Positions 52,148 through 62,000 of a DNA stretch of 64,000 nucleotides are shown in pieces. Each line of letters opens with the position of its first letter. Within the stretch, counting starts at the first letter, position 1. The DNA lies in assembly GCA_001247695.2 (NCBI GenBank), contig LGRX02025917.1, forward strand, positions 1 through 64,000. Reading direction: 5' to 3'. A model generated the notes under the pieces. The model searched no databases. It had not been told where the DNA came from and saw nothing but the letters and a program-made list of their open reading frames with translations. The translations under genes and the position numbers were made by a program. Source of the DNA: Cymbomonas tetramitiformis (Eukaryota; Chlorophyta; Pyramimonadophyceae; Pyramimonadales; Pyramimonadaceae).

Positions 52148-52483
52148 CAGTAATACTGCATATTTAAGAGAACAGGGATATGCGGTCAGCCAGCCTCATC
52201 GGAAAAAAGTGAACCCCCAACACGCCAGCGGCGCTTAACGAAGCGCGATCCAATAAGGTCAGCGATAGCCAGGTTTGTTCCTTATTTGCGACCATACCAT
52301 ATTTAATACATGGTTTAACATGGTTTCCCAACCATATTTTCTCATCTAGCCAGCTCCCGTTCTCTTATTTGGACCCATTCTCTTAACGATTTGAAAAGGC
52401 TCAGGGTCATCGTAAAAAACGCGACCCCCCCAAACGCTGGCTGGTCTCTTATCGTCGATTCTCTTAAAAGTGAGGTATTACTG
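52148..52483. mobile_element. 336-bp MITE, TA target duplication
   Basis: The ends are CAGTAATACTGC and GAGGTATTACTG, with TA on each side (52146-52147, 52484-52485). A subterminal TTAAGAGAAC is mirrored by TTCTCTTAA. The uninterrupted site (GAAGTCTAGGGCAAC) is present in the left arm of the fold-back. It is a pogo-like non-autonomous element, with no ORF. Confidence 0.85.
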
Positions 52484-52513
52484 TAGACTTCCACACCTCA
52501 AGAAAGCGCGCCC

Positions 52514-52763
52514 TCACGGGGAGCCCAATCTTTCCCCCCCATTGTAAGGGGGGGACGATGGGTCACCCGGCTTTCACCCCTCGACCTGTGTTGTCACCAG
52601 TCACCGTGTCACCGCTCTTTGACTCAATAAAACACTCTGCTCCGTATTTTATATCATCTTAGCACACAGTGAATCTCTGCCCCCAGCCATTCTGTTTCAC
52701 ATCTTACCACGATATATATATATACCCAATCATATATATATATATATATCCCCTCTTCCGTGA
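52514..52763 (+). repeat. 5' LTR of element E
   Basis: 250 bp. It contains CAATAAAACACTCTGC (poly(A)-signal-like) and alternating TATATA tracts before its 3' end. Near-identical to 55397-55645. Confidence 0.85.
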
Positions 52764-54419
52764 GGTTATCGGCCACCACTTGGGGAGGTTTTCGCTCTGA
52801 TCCTTGAGGCCGCACCGGCTCCTCTCGTACAACAACTTCGACGTCCGCACCAGCTTCGTCTTGTTCCGCGTTGGCACCAGTCTTCGCCGCAGCATTTTTC
52901 CAGCGTTACCATTCGCCGGAATTCGCCTTGTTGAACCATCCGAGGCCAGGGTCGCACCAGCGCCCTCATCTTCAAGCACGCTGAACACTCCACCCTACAT
53001 TGTACCTGTCATGGCATCGGCTAGCCGCCGCAGTCTGGGTGACGTGCTCCGCTCTGCGCGTGCGGCATCTGCTTCGCCCACGCCTACATCATCACCGCAG
53101 TTTGGTTCCCAGGCACAGTCACCGCGTGCTCGCACTGCCGGCCTTGATCCGGTGGTGCGCATGAGCACGCTCATCAACAAGCCCAACTCCATTTCACCTG
53201 CTGCCACGTCTGCTCAGTTCCACCGCGACGCATCGGTCTGGGTTTCTACCCCTGTCCGGGCTTCTCAGCAGCACGAGTACAGCGACCGCATGGACTACGC
53301 CTTCAGCTATGGGGGGAGCTGGTGAAGTTGCTCCGCTCCCATGGCTTTAAGCCCCAAAAGGGTTTCACGCTCGACGGTTCCGACGCTGAGGCCGACTTCG
53401 CCATTCTGCTCAGCAACCTTCGACACGTATTGTCACCCATTTCCCACTTCGAGTACGACAAGCTTTTTGACCCGGAGCACGAGTATCTGGTGTACCACTG
53501 GTCCCTCAACGAGCTCCTCTTCAACATCCTTAAGGGCGTCCTCCAGGGTACGGCACTGGCTCTCTACTAGGAGTCCGCCCGTGTCCACCCGCGTGATGGA
53601 CGCTGCGCTCTACAGCGCCTTCGGTTTCATGTCGAGGCCACCACTGACCCCGACACCTTCCGCTTCTGGACGAAGCTGCGGTCGACCGTCATCGACGAGA
53701 CCGCTGACCCTGCCCCCCAGCTCACGGTGCTTCGGGTGCTGGGGGACAAGCACCAGCGCCTGCACCCCACCTACGACGATGCCGGCAGGGTACAAGACCT
53801 CCATCACGTTCTTGGCCGGTCGGCAGCCAACTCCCCTCATGTGTCACCACTGTATCTGGTGGTGCTGCGTGAGCTGGCTGCCGGCCACGCCTTCACGTTC
53901 TCGGCCCTACTCCTTCGCCTCAGCACAGTCTGGCAGAGCGAGGGCCATCTTGCACGATTCCGTTCCCCGTCCGCGGGGTCCGGTGGTGGCAAGCACGCGC
54001 CCACCTCTGCATCCTTCAATTCCGTACAGCGCAGCAACATCGTCAAGCCCGTCGGCGACTGGAAGCCGCCGCCCCGCCACGGCCGCTATCTCGTGTGGGA
54101 AGGTGTCGGCTACCCCTGCGTCACATGCTTTCGCCTCTGGGGGCTCACTGACGCTCACATCCCCACCCGTGGCGTGTGCCCCTATTCATGCGCGGCATCA
54201 TTTGCCCCCGAGCAGGCACCGGCGGGCGCGCCGGCGGCACCGCCTCGCCCCACGATTGACGCATGGTTGCAGCCGCCTGCGGCTCCTGCTCCCGCTGAAG
54301 CGGCCGCCGTAGCGGCCGCCGTACATTTTGCCGAGGGGTCTCCCTCCCCGCAGTTTGCTGCGGCTGTCATGGGGAAACAGAAACTGTGACACCGCTAGAC
54401 CAGAAGCCCGAAAAAGGTG

Positions 54420-54490
54420 AGCCAGGCCGGGATCGAGCCCGTGACCTCTCGCATACCGGACGAGCGCTCTGCCGTTGAGCTACTCTGGCT
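54420..54490 (-). tRNA. tRNA-like sequence in TRIM LTR (left copy)
   Basis: D arm GCTC-AACGGCA-GAGC, anticodon arm CTCGT-CCGGTAT-GCGAG (nominal GGT, Thr, but lacking U33), T arm short by one base (CGGG-CTCGAT-CCCG). A TTTTT terminator follows 4 nt after the acceptor. It is degenerate, so probably not charged as a tRNA; A and B boxes remain recognisable. Confidence 0.55.
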
Positions 54491-54810
54491 TTTGATGGCG
54501 ATCCTGGTGCGGTACATAGTACTGAGTCCCCACAGTGCCACGTAGGCGGCGAAGAGTGACACACTAAGGAACGCTCTGTTTTCCCCCCAATCTGCCGTTG
54601 TCGGTACCCCGCTGGATCCGCGGGGCACGCGGCTGGTTCCGCCGCGACTGTTGGGGGAAATAATTGCGTTCCCCATGACACAACCTCACCCTGAAGTGTC
54701 TACGTGGCACAACCACACAACCGCGATGCGCAGTGGAAGCGTGGTGGGCCCATAACCTCATGGGGAAACAGAAACTGTGACACCGCTAGACCAGAAGCCC
54801 GAAAAAGGTG

Positions 54811-54881
54811 CGCCAGGCCGGGATCGAGCCCGTGACCTCTCGCACACCGGACGAGCGCTCTGCCGTTGAGCTACTCTGGCT
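54811..54881 (-). tRNA. tRNA-like sequence in TRIM LTR (right copy)
   Basis: Same as the left copy with a few changes: anticodon loop CCGGTGT (nominal GGT) and a weaker acceptor (GCC-AGG side altered). It is followed by TTTTT on the minus strand. Confidence 0.55.
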
Positions 54882-55396
54882 TTTGATGGCGATCCTGGTG
54901 CGGTACAGAGTACTGAGTCCCCACAGTGCCACGTAGGCGGCGAAGAGTGACACACTAAGGAACGCTATGTTTTCCCCCCAATCTGCCGTTGTCGGTACCC
55001 CGCTGGATCCGCGGGGCACGCGGCTGGTTCCGCCGCGACTGTTGGGGGAAATAATTGCGTTCCCCATGAGGCTGACGACTCTGACCCGGCGGCTTTCACT
55101 CTCCGCCTGCCTCTCGATCACGATCCTCCTGGACCAGAGCCCGACGACTCTGCAGGTCACGATGGCGCCGATTGGCCGGCACTGCGTACCGTGCCGTGGA
55201 TCCCGCCTATTCAGGGCGCCGCTTCAGCGCTCAATTACAGCAACAAGCAAGATTAGCCGTGACGTGCACCTGCGGGCTAGCACTGCCTTGTAGAATGGAC
55301 TTGGGATTTAGCCGTACTAGCCGAGCCGGTGTGGCTCCTTGTCTCTGCATGGCTGCATTGCTTGGTGACACCTCATCCCCACGGGGTGAGGTGGTG

Positions 55397-55645
55397 TCAC
55401 GGGGAGCCCAATCTTTCCCCCCCACTGTAAGGGGGGGGACGATGGGTCACCCGGCTTTCACCCCTCGACCTGTGTTGTCACCAGTCACCGTGTCACCGCT
55501 CTTTGACTCAATAAAACACTCTGCTCCGTATTTTATATCATCTTAGCACACAGTGAATCTCTGCCCCCTGCCATTCTGTTTCACTGCTTACCACGAGATA
55601 TATATATATACCCAATCATATATATATATATCCCCTCTTCCGTGA
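55397..55645 (+). repeat. 3' LTR of element E
   Basis: 249 bp, preceded by the polypurine tract and followed by the TSD CGCCC. It differs from the 5' LTR at few positions. Confidence 0.85.
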
Positions 55646-56008
55646 CGCCCCTCCTCGCCATCGGAAAACCTGCGACACAAGCTGCACACACCGAATACCG
55701 TGAGTTCGCATATATGCATAAACAAACTGAAAAATAGAAGCAGCCAAACACTTCCGAAATCCCTGCGCATAACACAGCAGCCACATCGTTCCGCCCATGA
55801 GGCGAAGCGAAGGACCGTTGAGAAAATTAAGAGCAGTAAACGTGTTGGTGCGCAGCTCTTTATCCTTGAGCTAGTCAACGCCAACGGCAATCGTATCCGC
55901 GATATCGATGGAAGATAAATAGATAATTTAATAATCCTGGAAATCAACGAGCAGCCGTACCTGCCCCCTCCGCCACCCCACGCCCCACCGCCGCAACCGC
56001 CACCGCCC

Positions 56009-59000
56009 ATGACCGACGCGGCGCTCGGCACACCTTACTTTGCAAACGTCACGACCTCCGGCTGGTACTACCCCGGACAGCCGACGACGTACGATCGATT
56101 TCCCCCAAACTCCGAATTCGAGCACCGCGCGCGAGTGCTCATGTCGGAGCCCAACCTCGAGCTGGCGCGGGGCGTCTCGGATGGCGACTTTAGCCTGGCT
56201 TTCTGGACAATTTTACCTCAGTATGTACACAGCTCCGCAAGTGGACAGATGTTTATGGATGGCACCTTTGTACCTTTGACAATCACCTTTGATAACAACT
56301 ATCGATGGGTGGTGTGGGGATCTATGCACAACGCCAATAATCGACGATACGTTATGTTCAATCTGGTGATATATCACGAAAACCAGCAAATCAAACAATT
56401 TTCATTTGGCGTTACAAATAACCAAGGTTTAAACGAAATGTCGTCGGATACTTCGAGAAACATTAATCATTTGCTCGCGCACATGGTTTTTATTCGCGTA
56501 AGCGACGATGGAAGGGAAAGCTCCTTATTTGTCGGTGGACAATCGTGCACCGTCCATGACCCCGCTTTACAATGTTCCACGGGCACGCCCTTACTGAAAA
56601 AAGTTTACGATCGTTATGAAGGCACGCGCGCTTCGTTTAGTACGTCAAGATCTGCCAGGGTGGTTGTCGGCACTGGACGAGATAGTATGATGGACACAGC
56701 ACAGCTACCTTTAACGCAAGTTGCTGTGTTTGACCGTGCCTTAGACGATGATGAAATAAATCAGCTGTACAACGACGGCACCGGAAACTCCTCGATTCCT
56801 GCCAACATACTGCCACACGTGGTCGCGTGGTATCCGATGCAGCACAACTGGTGGGAGGACATCTCACGGGCGAGAGCGCATATGTCGGAGCGGTGGATGC
56901 GTACCGTCGACGGTCGGGCAGCATACTACGTCGCACCGCAGGATATGGTCAACTGGTTTGAGTCTGAGTATGTCATCGCCCGCAACGAGCCCGGTGATCG
57001 GTCGCTGTTTTTTGCCAAAATCGTCAACGCGAGCGCCGACTACCGCCTGTGGGGCATGGGCGCCAGCCACCCTATGGTGAACGTAGCTCCCGTTCAGACG
57101 CAAATCTGGCAGATGAGCGACGACGCGGCGGTCACGTTGCTCGACGTGTGCGGCGACGAGCTGCCGCACTCGGTCGCACGCATCGGCGCCAATCGCACCC
57201 ACGTCGAGAGCTTCGGATATTTTAACCTGAAGATGTGCCCGGGCGACACGCTCAGTTTGGTGTGGGACGGCTACCACAACCTGATGGAGGCCCAGTCCGC
57301 AGCCTGCGACTCCGATGCCCTGACGGAGGTCGTTGGCTACCAGAATACCGGACATCAACAAGCGTTCGCCTTCGACGAGCTGGCACCGACGCGTCTGGGA
57401 ATGACCCGCTTCTACCGTTGCGACATGCACTGCGGCGCGACGTCCGCTCGATTCGAAATTTCACTCGACCAAGACTGTCAGCACGTGTCCAGCTCATTCC
57501 GCGTGGCCCTGGCGAGCCAATCGTACGTCACGGGCGTGCGATACAAACTCGGGTATCTACCGCGAGCCGCACGCCTGAGCGCGGCGATGAACGGTGACGC
57601 GGCGCACGCGTCCATGATAGAGGTGGTCAGTCCAACCACCGCTTCACCGGTGGTCACAGCGATCGGGGCCGCGGGGCATCTCACCACTGAGCTGCGCCTG
57701 GTGTTTGACGAATTGAGGTGGTACGATCAGCCATCCACAAGCAGTCAGCTCACAGGCGCCGGCGAAGCACCGACCGTCCAGCTAACGCTGTTGGGGGTGT
57801 ACGGTTGCGCCGCGATCCCCACATCAGCCGTTTATCCTTACCTATCGGATGCGCCGGTCTTGGTGCCTGACGCGGGCGAGCGAGTGGCTAGTTCCCTCGA
57901 AACCGGTAACTTTGTACCGGATGGGAATTGCGCGAACCTGCGATTTCAGGACGAGGTGTACTTTCACCAAGGGCTCGGCGCGGGTTATCGGTACCTGCTA
58001 GGCAACGGTGACCAGATCGTATCGTACGGCATCGAGCTGGAGGCCGCCGACGGGCTCACACGCCTCTGCTCCAGCTTACTCCTGGACTCCGACGCCCCGG
58101 TGCAGTACATGCCGCATCGAATCCGCGTGCACGCCGCCACAGGACGGGCCGGCTTCGCGTACCGGTTCATGACCGCGCCTCGCAATCTGACCTCGGTGAC
58201 GTTTACGTTTCAGTCCGGCGACGTCAAGCCTCGCGACGTGCGCGTCCGCCTTATGGACCGCGGGCTGCACGGGAACTTCATAGACGCTGCAGGGCTGGTG
58301 CACGAGATCGAAGGTGACCGTTTGACGTTGAGGTTCATCCCAACGCAAACGCGCGCCATTCTGGTGAGCATGCGACCCGGCGCAGGCGACGAGCTTCGGC
58401 TCCGCACGATGCGCGTCAACGAGGCCGCCGGCGTGGCGAGCGCGCCCGACCCGTCGTCCGAGTTCGTGTTTTACGCCTCACCTTTGACCTCCAAGTTCGT
58501 GCTGGTAGGTAGCAAGCATGCCCGCGACCATGCAGGTGACCTGCAACCCCTGGGTACCGGTTCCACGAGCTCCATCAACAGCTTTGGTAACGCATCGTAC
58601 GATGATAAGTACGTGGTGATGCTGTCGCCGTATTCGGCGCGCGTCGCCGACGCGATGCGCGGACAGCGGTTCACCCTTATGTTTTGGACGGTGATGACGA
58701 ACCGGCATAACTACAACCACTGGTTCCGCGACACCGTGCATCTTCGCACCGAGGACAACCGGTTCTACTCCGTGGAGTGGGTGAACACCGGACAGCAGCG
58801 TTTCACGTTCCGATACGGGCACGACACGCACAACCCTACCTCGGCATACATGAACGAGGCTAACGTGCATCCGTCCGCGGAGCTTCAGTATAACCTAGAC
58901 GGGTCACAGACCGTGGCGCAGTTCGTGGCGCTGGTCGTGGATGGCGGTACCGCCAAGGTTTACGTTGGTGGCTTGGACCCAGCATCCGCCGAGCTGGAGC

Positions 59001-62000
59001 TTATCGTGTCGACGAGCATTAACAGCGCGCTGTTTCCAACGCGGTTTACAGGCGATGTAGGACGCCTCTGTTTGGGCATGGACCCCCAATTTTACGTGCA
59101 AGGGCAGAGTCCGATTACAAACGTCTTACTTTTGGATCGAGCGGTCGCCGCGCAGGAGCTGCAGGCCAGTTATTACAACAGCGGCGTCGGCGCCGCGCTC
59201 GAGCCGACCGATGCCTCCATGATGGCGTGGTGGCCGATGACGCGCAACTGGTGGCAGGATGTCGCCGGCGACAACCTGCATCTGCGATTGCTGGAGGGCG
59301 ATTCGTACAGTCACAGTCAGGACCCTGTGCGTTATTTTAAAAGCAGCGAAATTCACGCCGGTGAGCAGAGTCCGTACTACCGCGTGGTCGGCGATCAGAA
59401 CGCGCCCTTCAGGTGGAACCCAAGTTTCTACCGTGGTCAGTATCACGATTACAATCAACTGTGGTCCGGCACGACCCAGAAAAACCCTTACTCCTACACT
59501 TACAGCACCCACAATTACATGCGTCGCAGCTCGGTCAGCCCCTACGCGTGCTCCTCCACGACAAGCTGTCCCACGAACTATCGCTACATGAGTCTCATGA
59601 ACTTGGTACAGGTGCCCAACCAGACTTGGTCAGGCGATCCGCCAGTGCCGGACGCGACCACAAGCTTCCGCGCCGCGGACGGTATGCTGAACGCGCCGGC
59701 GGTTGCGGACGCCAAGCACTACGCGCATCCAACGGCAAGCCATTTCTATTACACGTCTCGATCGACTTACAAAGCGCAAAGCACGAGCAACAGTTACGCC
59801 GCGTACAACAACTTTCAAATGGGCCACAACCGCACCGAGCGTTACCGTAACGATTGGCCGCGGTACAACAACATCCTCGCCTCGGGGACCAGCGCGCGTT
59901 TGGCCCAAGCGATGAACGGGCGATCGTTCACGTTCAGCTTCTGGACCATGCTGGACGGCAAGGGCGGTTACACCACGGCAAACACGTTCACGGTGGCCGA
60001 CGGTGGGTCCGATCGCGATCACGACGGCCTGTCAAGGCAGCTGCAGATACGATATTGGGGTAGCGGTGCCAACCACAACCAGCGCATATTCATGCAAGTC
60101 CTATACCGCCAGTACGACTGGGGCTACAGCAGCCAAAGTTTGCACGACTTTTATTATCAATGGAACTCCATATGGTTTTTTCAGATGAACGATCTCAACG
60201 CGATGCAGTCTGAGGCGCAGATGCTCACGATCGTAATGCACGCGAACGCAACGCTGGACGTTTATTTGGGTAACATGAACCCGAACGCGCCCAACGTTAC
60301 CGCGGTCACGAAAGGACGCGTGGGTGCAAAACAAGGTCTGCAAGCGGCTGGCACCCTGGGGGGTGCGGAGCCGGACTTCGTCGACGCAAACGGGGCCGCC
60401 TTCTACAACTTTTCATCGGACACGCGCGTGTACGTTAACTTGGAGCGCACCGCGGCGCAGGGGCTGTTAGCGTTCAGCAACTTGCTTATTCTGGACCGCG
60501 CGCTGGCTCAGCACGAAGTGACGCAGCTGTTTGAGACCGGTGATGTCGCACCGTACGCCCAAAACGTGGCGTTGTGGCATCCGATGACCAGCAATTGGTG
60601 GGAGGACGTCGGTTTGGACCAGGCGCATTTTACCGAGTATTTAATGACCACCACCTCTTACGCGCACGCAAACTGGTTGTTGACGTTTGATCGTATCCTC
60701 GCGGAGAACGCGGAGCACGTCGGCGCGCCGGGCAACGCCTCCGCGTACTACCTGCGGGCGTACGACACGCCATACCGTTTTTTGTCAACGCAAAGCCTGC
60801 CGAACGGGTACTTCAATCAGCATCACCTCAATGTTGAAACGGTGCCTTTCACGTCACAAAAATGGATGTCGCAGCAGGAACATACTCGGTACGCCCCGGT
60901 CAGCGCGAACGACTACAATCTGCGCATGGCCAGCGCCAGCGCGCCGTGCGTGTCCGTGATTTCGGATGAGTACGACGTGGGAGGCGAGGTCAAGTACATG
61001 CTTACGGACGCTTCCGGAGCGCGCTCACCCCTAGCGAATGGCGATCGCCTGTACACCACGCAACCGCGTACGAGTAACGATTGTCCCACAGCCTTGCTGG
61101 ACAACCGCGCTTACGACCGTGTGGAAGGTTTCCTCCAGCTGCATGATCACCTACCCTTTGAGGTTATTTACGCTTTTGGAAAGGGCACCCGCGCCCTCGC
61201 GGCGGTGCAGCTCATCTTGCCAATGCAGGGCCCGGAATTTGGACGCGCAGATTCCACCTCGCAAACCAGCAACGTTCTGAGCGCCATCGAGATCAGCACT
61301 TACGCAATCACCTCCGTGCCCGACTTGTACACCTACATAGGCGTAGCACCCACGTCGGATCCGACTCACGCGGACGGCTTTCGGTTTGGCGGTTTTACCG
61401 TGACCAACGCGCGCGGCGTCCATGTGCTATCGGCTGCCGATGACGACACCTTCTTCTATCGCCTCAGTATGGAAGCCAAAGGATTCACAAACGCGACTAA
61501 CGAGTACGCGACGTACACCCAGACGGACGCCGTCGGCGCTTCCTTCGACATGGCGAGCGGCGTGGAGCTGTGGTCCGCACACGGAAGACCCAGCGTTTAC
61601 GCGCTTTTTGATGAGCCAACGTCTGTGCGCGAGTTTACACTGCGAGCCTCGTCCGGACGCATGCCCGACACCGGCGTGTTTGTGGCCAGCGCGGACGGCG
61701 TCGCGTGGACGGCCATCGGCGCCTGGACCGACGGGTCGGCCGCGACGAGCGTCAGCCAGCAATTCACGGGCGAAACCACCGCGGAAACGCCCGTAACGAA
61801 TCTCAGGTTCGCTCTGACCGAGGTGGTGCGCGACGACCACGACGCGGACCTCATTACGGACCTGGCCGGGCAAACTCCTCGCGGCTGGGGCGCGACCATC
61901 ACCGCGCTCTTCGACCCGGTGCCCAACGCCGTGGCGGTGCGCGTGCGGGCGACCGCTCCGAGCGGGCAATCGTCGCGCGTGATGGAGCTGCGCCTCCACG

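Larger units (their letters stand above)
54367..55069 (-). mobile_element. very small TRIM (703 bp) with tRNA-like genes in its LTRs
   Basis: The LTRs of 312 bp (54367-54678, 54758-55069) read TCATGGGG...CCCCATGA. The TSD GGCTG is at 54362-54366 and 55070-55074. The interior is only 79 bp. On the minus strand it begins GGTTATGGGCCCACCACGC, a half-tRNA initiator-Met primer site, and ends with the polypurine tract CAGGGTGAGGTTGTG. So it is minus-oriented and uses the same priming as C, D and E. Each LTR holds a tRNA-like sequence in sense orientation followed by TTTTT. Confidence 0.9.
53011..55256 (+). pseudogene. Gag-like protein of element E, frameshifted and split by a TRIM
   Basis: ATG at 53011 (MASASRRSLGD). 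The frame shifts at a G6 run (53313) into another that carries on (LVKLLRSHGFKPQKG), meets a TAG at 53568, then continues in the same frame through a capsid-like region to a Cys/His cluster (YPCVTCFRLWG...GVCPYSC, about 54110-54190) and an Ala/Pro-rich tail. The TRIM enters at 54367. After it the frame resumes in phase from 55074 (DDSDPAAFTLRLP) to TAG 55254-55256. It would form particles for the element. One frameshift and one stop make it inactive as read, unless the G6 site is a programmed shift. Confidence 0.65.
52514..55645 (+). mobile_element. gag-only LTR element E, 5-bp TSD CGCCC
   Basis: The LTRs are 52514-52763 and 55397-55645 (TCACGG...CCGTGA). The TSD CGCCC is at 52509-52513 and 55646-55650. 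The primer site GGTTATCGGCCACCACTTG starts at 52764 and a GGGGTGAGGTGGTG polypurine tract precedes the right LTR. LTRs are of the same family as those of C. The interior encodes a Gag-like protein with a Cys cluster. It is split by the TRIM at 54367-55069. It has no pol. Confidence 0.88.
51043..55822. mobile_element. fold-back element with ~450-bp arms, interrupted by a MITE and LTR element E
   Basis: The left arm (about 51043-51490) is mirrored by pieces at about 51905-52145, 52486-52513 and 55651-55822. These become continuous once the MITE (52148-52483) and element E (52514-55645) are set aside. Matching blocks include CGAGGTGTGATGAG, TTGGGTTCGAACCCAA, TAGGGCAACCTAGCTTGGGA and TTCGGTGTGTGCAGCTTGTG. 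The loop (51490-51905) holds the GGGTTTGGG hairpin unit also found at 2286-2900. No transposase is visible. The left arm serves as the empty-site reference for both insertions. Confidence 0.75.
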
